A stretch of DNA of 64,000 nucleotides, from the NCBI RefSeq assembly GCF_024436395.1, contig NZ_JAFMZO010000001.1, positions 938,181 through 1,002,180 of the forward strand. The letters are read 5' to 3'. Of this stretch, positions 8,053-17,586 are shown in pieces. This DNA is from Paradesertivirga mongoliensis. GTDB taxonomy: Bacteria; Bacteroidota; Bacteroidia; Sphingobacteriales; Sphingobacteriaceae. The notes below the pieces were generated by a model. It saw nothing but the letters and a program-made list of their open reading frames with translations. It did not search any database and had not been told where the DNA came from. The translations under genes were made by a program, and so were the position numbers. Position 1 is the first letter of the stretch; each line of letters begins with the position of its first letter.

Positions 8053-8065
8053 AGACCAGCTCCTT

Positions 8066-9031
8066 CTATAAATATTCGCCTTTGCTCAGGTAATTCTGTA
8101 CGTAATCCTCTACCCCTTCTTCAAGTGAGTGGAAAGGCTTATGGTAACCGATAGATTTCAGTTTATCCATTTTGGCCTCTGTAAAATACTGGTATTTGTC
8201 GCGGATGTCCTCAGGCGTTGGAACAAAACTGATTTTAGGCTCTTTTCCTAAAGCTTTAAACGTGTTTGTTGCCAGGTCGAGGAAGGTTCTGGCCGTACCC
8301 GAGCCGAGATTGTAGATTCCGGAATCCTTACGGTGATGCATCAGAAAATACATTACTTCAGTAACGTCCTTCACATACACGAAATCGCGCATTTGTTCGC
8401 CGTCTTTAAAATCAGGGTTGTGCGATTGGAAAAGCTTCATCTCGCCTGATTTCATGATCTGATTATAGGTATGGAAAATCACCGAGGCCATCCTTCCTTT
8501 GTGATATTCATTCGGGCCGTATACGTTGAAGAATTTTAATCCAGCCCAAAAGAAAGGCTTCCGATCTTGTTTTAACGCCCAGATATCGAAATCATTTTTA
8601 GATTCTCCGTAAGGATTCAGAGGCTTTAATTGTTCAAGCCTGGTTTCATCGTCATCGTAGCCCACCTCACCAAGGCCGTAAGTAGCGGCCGAGGAAGCGT
8701 ACACCAGCGGCAGCCCGAACTCAACACAAGTGTTCCAAACATCTTTAGAATAGTCGAGATTGAGACGGTTAAGCAAAGCATAGTCAAATTCGGTGGTATC
8801 GGTTCTCGCACCTAAATGAAAGACAAATTGCACATGAAGCTGATTTTCTCTTAACCAGCTAACAAAATCCTCGCGATCAACCTGTTTGGTGAAGCGTTTG
8901 CCTGCGAAATTTTTATTCTGTCCGGCGTCTGAAAAGTCGTCGACCAATACCAGATCGTGATAACCTTCACTATTAAGTTTCTGTACTAAACAACTTGCTA
9001 TAAACCCTGCTGCACCTGTAATAACGATCAT
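8066..9031 (-). CDS. hldD: ADP-L-glycero-D-manno-heptose 6-epimerase
   Basis: 321 residues, usual length. This is an extended short-chain dehydrogenase: the NAD(P)-binding GxxGxxA motif at residues 6-12 (TGAAGFIA), YASSAATYG with Ser113/114, and catalytic Tyr141-x3-Lys145 (YGESK). The FFNVYGPNEYHKGRMASV and GEQMRDFVYVKDV segments are characteristic of HldD/RfaD, which epimerises the heptose used in the LPS inner core. The ATG overlaps the mqnD stop by four bases, placing it third in an mqnB-mqnD-hldD operon. It converges on the FtsX-like permease with only 13 bases between. Confidence 0.92.
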   Translation of the reverse strand: MIVITGAAGFIASCLVQKLNSEGYHDLVLVDDFSDAGQNKNFAGKRFTKQVDREDFVSWLRENQLHVQFVFHLGARTDTTEFDYALLNRLNLDYSKDVWNTCVEFGLPLVYASSAATYGLGEVGYDDDETRLEQLKPLNPYGESKNDFDIWALKQDRKPFFWAGLKFFNVYGPNEYHKGRMASVIFHTYNQIMKSGEMKLFQSHNPDFKDGEQMRDFVYVKDVTEVMYFLMHHRKDSGIYNLGSGTARTFLDLATNTFKALGKEPKISFVPTPEDIRDKYQYFTEAKMDKLKSIGYHKPFHSLEEGVEDYVQNYLSKGEYL

Positions 9032-9894
9032 AATTTGAATAGCCCTTTAAAAGGCGAATGATTTAAAAATAAGTCTTCTTTAATTTCGGGAATCACACCC
9101 AGGCTCCGGGCTTTTTCAAAAAGCGTTTCAATCGCCTTCCTGCCTTCCTGCCCCAAATCTATAGAATATTTGTTTACGTAAAGCTCAATATGTTGATACA
9201 TCACTGCTTCATCCATGGTTTGTGCATGCGAGCGGATGTAGGCAATTCCAGATTTTGGGTTGGCAAATGCAAATTCAACACTTCGTTGTAAAACACGATT
9301 AACTTTGAGCTTAACCTCTTCGGGGAGTTCCCGTTTGATCACTATTCCGCCGAGAGGGATTGCTGCACCTGTTTCTTTTTCCCAATATTCGCCCAGGTCA
9401 ATTACTTTATGCAGTCCTTTATCCTGATAAGTAAAGCGGTTCTCGTGAATAATCAAGCCTAAATCAATTTCGTCTTTTAGCAATGCATCTTCAATTTCTG
9501 AAAATCGCATTTCAATTTTATTCTGGAGACTGGGGTAGGCAAGACTTAACAGGAAGTTAGCCGTAGTATATTTTCCGGGGATGCCTACACGAAGGTTTGA
9601 CGCATGTTCGGCAGGAGATGTGTCGGGGTGCTTGCTTATTAAAAGCGGCCCCACTCCGAAACCCAGTGCGCTTCCCGAATCGAGCAGGGCATAGTGGTCT
9701 GCTACGTAGGCAAAAGCATGAAAACTAAGTTTGGTGATATCAAGTTCTGAGCGAAAAGCTTTTTGATTAAGCGTTTCCACATCATCGTAAAAAACTTCAA
9801 ATTCCAAACCTTCTGTATCTATTTTATGATGGATTAAGGCATCAAAAATAAAGGTGTCATTGGGGCATGGAGAAAATCCTAAAGTCAGTTTCAT
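9028..9894 (-). CDS. mqnD: 1,4-dihydroxy-6-naphthoate synthase (futalosine menaquinone pathway)
   Basis: 288 residues. The N-terminal signature LGFSPCPNDTFIFDAL and the LSFHAFAYVADHYALLDSGSALGFGVGPLL segment are diagnostic of MqnD, a periplasmic-binding-protein fold enzyme. It turns cyclic dehypoxanthine futalosine into 1,4-dihydroxy-6-naphthoate in menaquinone synthesis. Its start overlaps the mqnB stop by four bases (ATGA) and its stop overlaps the hldD start in the same way, so translation is likely coupled. Together with MqnB it shows that this organism makes menaquinone through futalosine rather than the classical Men route. Confidence 0.93.
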   Translation of the reverse strand: MKLTLGFSPCPNDTFIFDALIHHKIDTEGLEFEVFYDDVETLNQKAFRSELDITKLSFHAFAYVADHYALLDSGSALGFGVGPLLISKHPDTSPAEHASNLRVGIPGKYTTANFLLSLAYPSLQNKIEMRFSEIEDALLKDEIDLGLIIHENRFTYQDKGLHKVIDLGEYWEKETGAAIPLGGIVIKRELPEEVKLKVNRVLQRSVEFAFANPKSGIAYIRSHAQTMDEAVMYQHIELYVNKYSIDLGQEGRKAIETLFEKARSLGVIPEIKEDLFLNHSPFKGLFKL

Positions 9895-10532
9895 GGCAGA
9901 TCGTTTAATAGTTCTATCAATACGGCGTTTAAGTTCTGTATGGCTAAAGGTATTTTCCAGGTATCGCGGTTACGCCGCTCGACATAATTGGATATAGCTC
10001 TTACTTGCAGGCAGGGAAGGTTAGACTGGTTGCAGGCATAAAAAAAAGCTGCGCCTTCCATACTTTCCACCTGCGGATTTAGCCGTGTAACGGTTGTATA
10101 AATGCTTTCATCGTTCCCGTGAACTTTGTTAACCGTTATTCCTTTTGCTTTTTTTAAAGCGTCGATGTTGCGGTGTTCAAAGGTATGTTCGGGTTTCACG
10201 CTTGATCTGCCAAAGCCCAATTCATCTATCGTTAAAAAATCTTCGCCATCTTCTGCTCCGAGTTCTGCAAAGCAATCGAGGGTAACCGCTACAACCTCGG
10301 CTGTCTTTAGTGAGCGGTCGAAAGCGCCTGCTATACCTGCATTAATGGCCAGATCGTATTGGTTTAAACCAAGGGCTCTGCCCATTGCGAAGGCTGTGGC
10401 AGTCATACCCACGCCCGTAACAAGGATGTCCAGGCTATTTCCTTTAATGGTTCCGCCATTCTCAATGATATTGAAATGCGATAGAAGAGGTTCAATTTCT
10501 GATGCAGTTGCCGCTACCAGCAAGATTTTCAT
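9891..10532 (-). CDS. mqnB: Futalosine hydrolase
   Basis: 213 residues from the ATG at 10532; the frame stays open upstream to 10655, but the family N-terminus is MKILLVAATASEIEPL, so the later start is chosen. It is a nucleoside phosphorylase-like fold (MTN/PNP family) with LVTGVGMTATAFAMGRAL, INAGIAGAFD and the active-site VESMEGAAFFYAC segment. In the pathway MqnB cleaves hypoxanthine from futalosine to give dehypoxanthine futalosine. It heads an operon with mqnD and hldD and is divergent from queD, with 81 bases between. Confidence 0.9.
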   Translation of the reverse strand: MKILLVAATASEIEPLLSHFNIIENGGTIKGNSLDILVTGVGMTATAFAMGRALGLNQYDLAINAGIAGAFDRSLKTAEVVAVTLDCFAELGAEDGEDFLTIDELGFGRSSVKPEHTFEHRNIDALKKAKGITVNKVHGNDESIYTTVTRLNPQVESMEGAAFFYACNQSNLPCLQVRAISNYVERRNRDTWKIPLAIQNLNAVLIELLNDLP

Positions 10533-10562
10533 GGCGCAATTTACAAAATGCAGATATTTGAA

Positions 10563-10595
10563 TTGCCATGCTTGGGTACAGTTTAAGTATATTTG
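10563..10595 (+). promoter_or_regulatory. Candidate promoter for queD-folE
   Basis: A perfect -7 element TATATTTG (10588-10595) has a TTG 22 bases upstream (10563-10565). The start codon of the pterin synthase gene is 18 bases downstream. Confidence 0.45.
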
Positions 10596-10613
10596 CGTCC
10601 TTAACTGTAAAAA

Positions 10614-11027
10614 ATGATATACATTACACGCAGAGAGCGGTTTAGTTCTGCGCACAAATTATTCAGACAGGAATGGAGCAATGAAGAAAACCTGGAGGTT
10701 TTTGGAAAATGTTCAAACCCCAACTGGCACGGACACAATTACGAACTTTTTGTAACTGTGAAAGGTGAGATTAACCCGGAAACCGGATTTGTGATTGATT
10801 TGAAAGTTCTTAAACAGATTATCTTAACCTACGTTACCGATAAGCTTGACCATAAAAATGTAAACCTCGACGTGGATTTTATGAAGGATAAAATGGCTTC
10901 TACAGAGGTACTTGCCGTAGAGATATTTAATCAGCTAAAACCACATGTAGAGGCGCTTGGGGCACAATTGCATAAAATTAAACTATGCGAGACCGAAAAT
11001 AATTATGTTGAATATTTTGGCGAGTAA
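10614..11027 (+). CDS. queD: 6-pyruvoyl-tetrahydropterin synthase / QueD family protein
   Basis: 137 residues. The zinc ligands are His14 (FSSAHKL) and His39/His41 (NWHGHNYEL), with catalytic Cys33 in GKCSNPNWHGH. The spacing between Cys and HGH and the CSNPN text are closer to eukaryote-like PTPS than to typical short bacterial QueD. The product acts on 7,8-dihydroneopterin triphosphate, giving either 6-carboxy-tetrahydropterin (queuosine route) or 6-pyruvoyl-tetrahydropterin. It lies 10 bases before folE, whose product makes that substrate, so the two are a functional pair. No queC/queE genes are nearby to decide between the two routes. Confidence 0.87.
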   Translation: MIYITRRERFSSAHKLFRQEWSNEENLEVFGKCSNPNWHGHNYELFVTVKGEINPETGFVIDLKVLKQIILTYVTDKLDHKNVNLDVDFMKDKMASTEVLAVEIFNQLKPHVEALGAQLHKIKLCETENNYVEYFGE

Positions 11028-11037
11028 ATCTTAAAAT

Positions 11038-11679
11038 ATGGACGAAGACCAGATACACCAAATTGCTAAAGGAAACGAACTTGACGGTTATTCAAAAATA
11101 GACAGATATAATCAGGAGAAGATCGACCGGATTTCTAGCCATTACGGTGGAATTTTATCAGATCTGGGTGAGGACCCATCCCGTGAAGGACTTCTTAAAA
11201 CACCAGAGCGCGTGGCTAAGGCACTGCAGTTTCTAACCCATGGCTATGATCTAAAGCCGGAAGAAATTTTGCGTAGCGCGATGTTTCGGGAAGAGTACAG
11301 CCAGATGGTTGTTGTAAAGGATATTGAAGTGTATTCTATGTGCGAACACCATATGCTCCCTTTTTTCGGTAAAGCTCATGTTGCGTACATCCCCAATGGA
11401 CATATTGTGGGTTTAAGTAAGATTCCAAGAGTAGTGGACGCTTATGCGAGAAGATTACAGGTACAGGAACGCCTGACCAATGAGATAAGAGATTGTATCC
11501 AAAGCACGCTCGAGCCTATGGGAGTTGCCGTTGTAATTGAATGTAAACATCTTTGCATGTCGATGCGTGGTATTCAGAAGCAGAACTCGGTTACTACAAC
11601 ATCAGCTTTTACGGGTGCTTTTGTGAACGAAAAAACAAGAGCAGAGTTTTTAAGATTGATAACGGCTAGTTTAGATTAG
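11038..11679 (+). CDS. folE: GTP cyclohydrolase I
   Basis: 213 residues. The catalytic core is fully recognisable: [16 protein letters not shown], zinc ligands Cys102 and His105 in [14 protein letters not shown], Cys173 in [11 protein letters not shown], plus [19 protein letters not shown] and the C-terminal TTSAFTGAF. It converts GTP to 7,8-dihydroneopterin triphosphate for folate and pterin synthesis. It is the type I zinc enzyme (FolE) and follows queD closely, suggesting one transcript. Confidence 0.95.
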   Translation: MDEDQIHQIAKGNELDGYSKIDRYNQEKIDRISSHYGGILSDLGEDPSREGLLKTPERVAKALQFLTHGYDLKPEEILRSAMFREEYSQMVVVKDIEVYSMCEHHMLPFFGKAHVAYIPNGHIVGLSKIPRVVDAYARRLQVQERLTNEIRDCIQSTLEPMGVAVVIECKHLCMSMRGIQKQNSVTTTSAFTGAFVNEKTRAEFLRLITASLD

Positions 11680-11684
11680 TCCTG

Positions 11685-11771
11685 GCCACAAAGGCACAGG
11701 CAAAGTATCATTATAAGAATAAACCACCACATCGATAGAGGGCATACTTGGCGCCTTTGACTCTTTGTGGC
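11685..11771. repeat. Inverted repeat of a dispersed intergenic type
   Basis: Perfect 9-bp arms GCCACAAAG (11685-11693) and CTTTGTGGC (11763-11771) bound the folE-fabD gap. The arms resemble the widespread CCACAAAG...CTTTGTGG intergenic palindromes of Bacteroidetes. The inner part has no gene. Confidence 0.5.
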
Positions 11772-11783
11772 AACAAAAAATAC

Positions 11784-12668
11784 ATGAACGCATACATTTT
11801 TCCGGGACAAGGAGCACAATTTCCAGGCATGGGCAAAGATCTTTACGAAAGTTCTGACCGTGCAAAAGAACTGTTTGAACAAGCCAATTCTATTCTTGGC
11901 TTTAGGATCACCGACGTGATGTTCAATGGAACCGAAGAGGATTTAAAGCAAACGAATGTTACTCAGCCAGCCATCTTTCTTCATTCTGTAATTCTTGCAG
12001 ACTCGCTCGGTAAGGATTTTAAGCCCGATATGGTTGCAGGCCATTCCTTAGGTGAATTCTCGGCATTAGTTGCTGCAGGGGCCCTGTCTTTTGAAGATGG
12101 TTTGAAACTGGTTGCAGCAAGGGCAAATGCCATGCAGAAAGCTTGCGAAATTCAACCTTCTACCATGGCTGCAATTTTAGGCCTGGATGATTATACGGTA
12201 GAAGAAGTTTGCCAGCTGGTGAGTGAGATTGTAGTTCCCGCGAATTATAATTGCCCCGGCCAGCTCGTTATATCAGGAAGTATTGAAGGTGTTGATAAAG
12301 CCTGTGCTCTTTTAACCGAACGCGGAGCTAAGCGTGCATTAAAACTCAACGTGGGTGGCGCATTTCACTCGCCTTTAATGGAAGCCGCCAGAGCTGATCT
12401 CGAATCCGCTATCGAAGCTACGCAAATAAAAGAGCCGGTTTGTCCTGTGTATCAGAATATTGATGCAAAGCCTTATCGCGATCCGGCAAGTATAAAGCAT
12501 AATCTTACCGCGCAATTAACAGGTGCAGTTCGTTGGACACAAACGGTTAAAAAAATGCTTGAAGACGGTGCAACGTCGTTTACAGAAGTAGGACCTGGAA
12601 ACGTTTTACAAGGATTGGTGAAAAAAGTTGACCGGGCAGTTGAAACTAAAAGCGCTACGTTGAGTTAA
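11784..12668 (+). CDS. fabD: Malonyl-CoA:ACP transacylase
   Basis: 294 residues from the ATG at 11784; the frame continues upstream into the intergenic repeat, but MNAYIFPGQGAQFPGMG is the standard N-terminus. The nucleophile is Ser88 in GHSLGEF, and the catalytic His lies in VGGAFHSPLM near residue 195. The GTEEDLKQTNVTQPAIFL segment and Q/R substrate-binding positions fit the family. It loads malonyl groups onto acyl carrier protein for fatty-acid synthesis. No other fab genes are adjacent. Confidence 0.95.
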   Translation: MNAYIFPGQGAQFPGMGKDLYESSDRAKELFEQANSILGFRITDVMFNGTEEDLKQTNVTQPAIFLHSVILADSLGKDFKPDMVAGHSLGEFSALVAAGALSFEDGLKLVAARANAMQKACEIQPSTMAAILGLDDYTVEEVCQLVSEIVVPANYNCPGQLVISGSIEGVDKACALLTERGAKRALKLNVGGAFHSPLMEAARADLESAIEATQIKEPVCPVYQNIDAKPYRDPASIKHNLTAQLTGAVRWTQTVKKMLEDGATSFTEVGPGNVLQGLVKKVDRAVETKSATLS

Positions 12669-12724
12669 GCAGTGTAAAGGATAGAGCCAAACGCAGGCTC
12701 AGTTACCTATTAACCTAATCATTT

Positions 12725-15700
12725 GTGAGTGCTACCTTTAAAATAAGGCTTTTGCTTTTTATGCTTACGGTGAGTTTTGCCGTAACTGCTATCACTATAA
12801 ATTTCACCTTTAACAAGGAGGAAATTTTAGAGTTCGATGCTAAAATTATCGAGAGCAATCTTCATAAAAAGGAAAGATTCGTAAAAGACTATTTGAGCGG
12901 TCCGCTTTTCGACTCTTTACGTAACATTCATAATAATCCCGGATATGCGGTAAAGATCATTTCTGAATTCAGAGATGAGAGGATAATTTATCTGCATACC
13001 TATAACAATCATCAGCTTGCATTTTGGGGGGGCATTAGAATTGCCCCTGTTACGGACGCTGGTTTGAGGGAAGGAAGCAATCTGCTTAGTACCCAAAACG
13101 GCTATTATGAGGCTATTAAAAGAACTTCCGGAAAGTTTTCGGTAGTGGCAATTATCCCCCTCAAAGCTCATTACAGTTATCAGAACAAGCATCTTCGCAA
13201 CGAATTTTCGAGGGATTTAATTACCGAAAATAATCTCGACATAGCCACCATCAATGATGAAGACACTTATAACATCCGGAACATTGATGGAATCTACCTC
13301 TTCTCTGTTAAGCTAAAATCCGCTATTACCAATTCATTCTATTCAAAGCTTGAGTTGTGGATGTGGATCTTCGCCGTTTTTCTGGGTACCATTTTTATCA
13401 ACTACCTCTGTATCTCTTTAGCCAATAAAGGCTTTGTAAAGTGGTCTATTCTAGTCTTTTTTCTATATTTTCTGGGCCTCAGAATACTTACTCTTGAGTA
13501 TGCCTGGATCGATACTTATTTCAACCTGCCAATTTTCGACACCAGACATTTTAGCGCCGGTTATTTTTTTCCTTCACTGGGAGACTTTTTACTGAACGCT
13601 ATTATGGTAAGCTGGTTTATCGGGTTTATACACAGTTACCGGTACGACATTGAGCTATCAAAAGGGCGGGTAAATAAAACCGGAGCGTCTCTGATTTTCA
13701 TCCTGTTAGGTGCGATCATTTATCTGGTAGCTTTTCAGCAGAATGAAATCTTTTTTCAGCTGATCACCATGTCGGATATTAATTTCGACGTTACCAATAT
13801 TTTATATCTTAACTCTTACAGCTGGCTTGGCATCCTTTTAATGTGCGTGGCTATCCTCAATATTTACCTTCTCATAGAAATTACGCTGGTAGTTGGCGAA
13901 CAGCTGCCCCTGAGTAACCAGTTGCGATTCAGGATATTTATTACCTGCACAGCAGTTTTGTTTCTCCTGGCCTCAGCACTTGGGGGTGCCAGTATTTTTA
14001 TCCTGTTATTTGCAATAATCATAGCCCTGCGAGGCTGGGCTTTCTATTACAAAAACCACAGCTATAAACTTGCGATCTTTCTGTTCAGTTTATTACTTTT
14101 CTCTATAATTTCCTCTATCAAGCTGTCTACCTTTCAGTTTATCAAAGAACGCGAAGACAGAAAGCAGATCGCTTTTCAACTTCAGTCGGCAGACGATCCC
14201 AACGCGGTACTTCTGTTCTTCTCGCTTGAACAGGAAATATTGAAGGAAGAGTTTATCCGCCAGTTTTTTAAGGCCGGCTCCACCGATCGAAATGCCCTTA
14301 AGCAAAAATTGCGGAATCTGTATTTCGATGGGTATTTGTCCAAGTATGAGATTACTGCACTGCCTTTTAATCCCGACGAAAAATCTTTTTTCAACGATAG
14401 CACCAGTTTGCAGTCAGTTAAGAATCTTGTCGTAAACGGGTCTATTAAGGTTTCTGAAAGTTTTTACAGGGTGGCTAACACCTTTGGCTTTCAACACTAT
14501 TTTGCCATTTTACCGGTCAGGGAGGGCGACAGAAATCTGGGTACTCTGGTTGTTCAGCTAAAAGCTAAAACCTTCGAAGACCCCGCTTCCTTTCCCGAAA
14601 TATTAGCGGATGGCAAAGTAACTCCAAATCCTAAATTAAACGATTACTCCTTTGCCTTTTATCGCGCAGGCCGGCTAATCAGTCAGAAAGGCGACTATAA
14701 CTACACTCTTGCCAACCTCCATTTTAAAGGTGAGAAGAGCCAGTTTATTTTCACAGAACGAAATGGCTATAATCATGTGATCTACCAGCCAAATGACAGC
14801 AAACTGATTGTTGTAAGTAAACCCTCAACAACCTGGATAATGAAACTGGCGTCGGTTTCGTTCTTGTTTCTTGTTCTTATTACTTTTTCGGTTATTATCG
14901 TAATTGTTTACCAGCTGTGGGTGGTGTTTCACGACGACAATTTCCGCCTTAATAATTACAGCTGGGATTATCTTTTGTCCAGAAACCGGATACTATATAA
15001 AACCCGTATTCAGGCCTCGATGGTTATAGCCATTATTTTTACCCTGTTAGTGGTTGGAGCTATTACTTATTTCAGTATAGGTAATCAGTTTAGAATGCAG
15101 CAGGAGGACGACTTGCTGACTCATGCATCCCGGATAAATGAAGCACTGGAGAACAACGATGCTTATGCAAATATTCAGTTAACAACAAACGAGTCTCTTT
15201 TAAATTCCTTTGCAAACATTAACGCTACCGATTTAAACCTGTATGCGTTAAACGGGGCGCTCATCTATTCAACACATCCGAAAATATACGAGCAGCATTT
15301 GATTGAAAGACGGATGAACACGATGGCTTACGTATATCTCAATAAATACCTGCGCTCTGAATACCTTAACTACGAGCGTATAGGTGATATGGAATACATA
15401 GCCGCTTATAAACCGGTTCGGAATAACAACAACGAAACGGTAGCTTATATGAGTTTACCTCATTTCTCGAACGAACAGGAATACGAGCAACGGATAGGAT
15501 CGTTTTTAAATGCGCTTATTAACGTATATGCTCTGGTGCTTCTTATTATAGCGTTGTTCGGCGTTTTTCTGGCAAACCAGATTACCCACCCTCTTACTAT
15601 TGTGGCTAAGAACCTGAGCGAAATAGCGATTGGCAGCAAACATGAGCCTATCCAGTGGAAGAGTAACGATGAAATAGGTTCTCTGATTCAGGAATACAAT

Positions 15701-16426
15701 AAAATGATTGCCGCTCTGGAAGAGAGCGCTCAAAAACTTGCCCGGTCTGAACGTGAAAGTGCCTGGCGCGAGATGGCGAAGCAGGTTGCTCACGAAATCA
15801 AAAATCCGTTAACTCCTTTGAAGCTCGGAGTACAACTCCTGGATAAGTCATGGCGCGAGAAAGACGTTAACTTTGATAAGAAATTCGAGAAGTTCAGTAA
15901 ATCGTTTATCGAACAGATCGATAGTTTGAGCCTGATTGCGTCAGAGTTTTCGAACTTTGCTAAAATGCCTGATACCCCTTTCGAGAATGTAGATTTAGGT
16001 AAGCTGATCGAAAAAACGATCAACGTTTTCGATCAGACAGAAGATCTGGAGATTATCTATACCGTAAATGCCGATAGGGACGTAATTGTTAGAGGCGGCA
16101 AAGACCACCTGCTGCGAATCTTTAATAACCTGGTTAAAAACGCCATCGAAGCTATTCCCGATTTTAGAAAAGGGGTAATTAGGATCAAACTCGAGACAAA
16201 AGGTAATAATGCTTTGATTGAAATCTCAGATAATGGTAAAGGTATTCCTGATAAGCTTCAAACAAGCATCTTTAACCATAATTTCACTACCAAAAGTTCG
16301 GGTACCGGATTAGGGCTTGCGTTTGTTAAACAGGCGATAGAAAATATGTATGGCTCGATAAGTTTTGAAACAGAAACAAACAAGGGAACCACATTTTATA
16401 TTGTGCTTCCCCTGGCTAAATCGTGA
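12725..16426 (+). CDS. Large multi-pass sensor histidine kinase, NtrY-like
   Basis: 1233 residues from a GTG start. The N-terminal TM is at 7-25, followed by a periplasmic region to ~205. A block of about seven to eight hydrophobic segments lies at ~210-460, then a soluble extracytoplasmic region (~470-700), TM ~710-730, TM ~765-785, another sensory stretch, and TM ~930-950. HAMP follows (NQITHPLTIVAKNLSEIAIG), then HisKA with phospho-acceptor His1023 in AKQVAHEIKNPLTPLK, and HATPase_c with NNLVKNAIEAI, DNGKGIPD and GTGLGLAFVK. The KNPLTPLK H-box is typical of NtrY-type kinases. No response regulator is adjacent. The unusual length comes from two extra membrane/sensory sections before the last sensor. 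Confidence 0.88.
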   Translation: MSATFKIRLLLFMLTVSFAVTAITINFTFNKEEILEFDAKIIESNLHKKERFVKDYLSGPLFDSLRNIHNNPGYAVKIISEFRDERIIYLHTYNNHQLAFWGGIRIAPVTDAGLREGSNLLSTQNGYYEAIKRTSGKFSVVAIIPLKAHYSYQNKHLRNEFSRDLITENNLDIATINDEDTYNIRNIDGIYLFSVKLKSAITNSFYSKLELWMWIFAVFLGTIFINYLCISLANKGFVKWSILVFFLYFLGLRILTLEYAWIDTYFNLPIFDTRHFSAGYFFPSLGDFLLNAIMVSWFIGFIHSYRYDIELSKGRVNKTGASLIFILLGAIIYLVAFQQNEIFFQLITMSDINFDVTNILYLNSYSWLGILLMCVAILNIYLLIEITLVVGEQLPLSNQLRFRIFITCTAVLFLLASALGGASIFILLFAIIIALRGWAFYYKNHSYKLAIFLFSLLLFSIISSIKLSTFQFIKEREDRKQIAFQLQSADDPNAVLLFFSLEQEILKEEFIRQFFKAGSTDRNALKQKLRNLYFDGYLSKYEITALPFNPDEKSFFNDSTSLQSVKNLVVNGSIKVSESFYRVANTFGFQHYFAILPVREGDRNLGTLVVQLKAKTFEDPASFPEILADGKVTPNPKLNDYSFAFYRAGRLISQKGDYNYTLANLHFKGEKSQFIFTERNGYNHVIYQPNDSKLIVVSKPSTTWIMKLASVSFLFLVLITFSVIIVIVYQLWVVFHDDNFRLNNYSWDYLLSRNRILYKTRIQASMVIAIIFTLLVVGAITYFSIGNQFRMQQEDDLLTHASRINEALENNDAYANIQLTTNESLLNSFANINATDLNLYALNGALIYSTHPKIYEQHLIERRMNTMAYVYLNKYLRSEYLNYERIGDMEYIAAYKPVRNNNNETVAYMSLPHFSNEQEYEQRIGSFLNALINVYALVLLIIALFGVFLANQITHPLTIVAKNLSEIAIGSKHEPIQWKSNDEIGSLIQEYNKMIAALEESAQKLARSERESAWREMAKQVAHEIKNPLTPLKLGVQLLDKSWREKDVNFDKKFEKFSKSFIEQIDSLSLIASEFSNFAKMPDTPFENVDLGKLIEKTINVFDQTEDLEIIYTVNADRDVIVRGGKDHLLRIFNNLVKNAIEAIPDFRKGVIRIKLETKGNNALIEISDNGKGIPDKLQTSIFNHNFTTKSSGTGLGLAFVKQAIENMYGSISFETETNKGTTFYIVLPLAKS

Positions 16427-16441
16427 TATTTATTTTTTAGA

Positions 16442-17356
16442 TTATTTCAAAGTAAGAGTGCTCTTTCCCATGGTATACCCATCGGCATAAAGTACAATGG
16501 TGTAAGTGCCTTTTTGAAATTTGTATGGATTAGTCCAGTCAATATTATAAACCTTTCCATCGTTCGCAAACTCAATTGCGGTTTTATAAGTGTACTGTAG
16601 TTCCTCGCCATCGGCAGAAAAAAGGCTGCTATTGTCTGAGATTACAAGGTTTCCGCTTGGATCAACAATGCGCATGTAAATGTCATGCATTCCTTTTTCG
16701 GCAATCGGATTGTCTGCTGCCGTAAAACTTACACGTAGTTTTTTTGCTGTGCTCGCCTTGCTTACATCAGTTTCTTTCCCGCTGTTGCGTATTCTTAACG
16801 GAGTTACGCCGATGTTCGCCACTTTAAGCGCTGAAGCTACTTTTACCTTCGAGCTAAGTTCTGTGTTTTTCTGCTCAAGTTCGGTTGCTCTGGCCGATAC
16901 GTTGCCCACGGTAGTTTTGAGACTGTCGCGTTCAAACGATAACGCTCTGTTTTCCTTTTTTAAAGCGTCTATATCGGCGGTGTATCGGTTCACCAGGTAT
17001 TTTAACTGTGTTACGTCCTTTTTCGCTTTTGCAAGTTCGCCCTGAGTTAACTGTCCCTTTTGGAGCTGGTCGCGCAGTTCAGAGATTTTTTGGCGGGCCA
17101 GATCCTGTTCTTCCTGCATGCTGGCAGTAAGTTGGATATTAGCGTTGGTAGCTTTATCAAGTTCAGCTTCGATCTTGTCGATCTCTACTTCCATCTTTGA
17201 TTTTTCGTCGGTTATCGTAACTACCAGATCGTCTTTTTTTCGGTCGCGGTAAGCCATATAGACATTGGTTCCCAATAAGGCAGCGATCACAACGATCAGG
17301 AAGTAAATTTTATTCGAGTCTTTTTTTGGAGTTTGTTCTGGATATGTATTTTCCAT
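16442..17356 (-). CDS. Membrane-anchored coiled-coil protein, unknown function
   Basis: 304 residues. A short cytoplasmic N-terminus is followed by one TM segment at ~22-40 (IYFLIVVIAALLGTNVYMAY). A long charged coiled coil runs over ~45-180, rich in E/K/Q heptads (KMEVEIDKIEAELDKATNAN, KKENRALSFERDSLK). A C-terminal beta-rich domain (~190-304) contains ADNPIAEKGMHDIYMRIVDPSGNLV and YTIVLYADGYTMGKSTLTLK. Similar proteins are common in Sphingobacteriaceae but have no experimental role I know of. It converges on the NtrY-like kinase with 15 bases between. Confidence 0.8.
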   Translation of the reverse strand: MENTYPEQTPKKDSNKIYFLIVVIAALLGTNVYMAYRDRKKDDLVVTITDEKSKMEVEIDKIEAELDKATNANIQLTASMQEEQDLARQKISELRDQLQKGQLTQGELAKAKKDVTQLKYLVNRYTADIDALKKENRALSFERDSLKTTVGNVSARATELEQKNTELSSKVKVASALKVANIGVTPLRIRNSGKETDVSKASTAKKLRVSFTAADNPIAEKGMHDIYMRIVDPSGNLVISDNSSLFSADGEELQYTYKTAIEFANDGKVYNIDWTNPYKFQKGTYTIVLYADGYTMGKSTLTLK

Positions 17357-17565
17357 GTTGTAACAAAGTTAATGTCGGTCTGGCAAATAGATTTATGCTT
17401 TTATAACTTTCAAAAGAGCCGATTATTGCATAATAATTACAAACCCCGCTAAAGTTATCAGCAAAGATAATATTTTATCTATACGCAGATGCTGATTTCA
17501 ACGCCGGAGGATGCACAAAATGTGATTTTAGATAATAAAACTCGGTTCTGGTTGTTTCATAAGTA

Positions 17566-17573
17566 TATCTTTG
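17566..17573 (+). promoter_or_regulatory. -7 promoter element of the GH10-like gene
   Basis: TATCTTTG matches TAnnTTTG and lies 13 bases before the ATG; no good TTG is found 19 bases upstream, so only the -7 half is supported. Confidence 0.35.
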
Positions 17574-17586
17574 TACACTTTAAATT

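Noticed and set aside
10126-10617. 163-residue plus-strand frame opposite mqnB
   Set aside because: It is the antisense of the well-conserved futalosine hydrolase and shows the S/P/A-rich composition of a shadow frame.
12917-13192. Minus-strand frame inside the NtrY-like kinase
   Set aside because: Shadow of a long conserved gene; no start signals or motifs.
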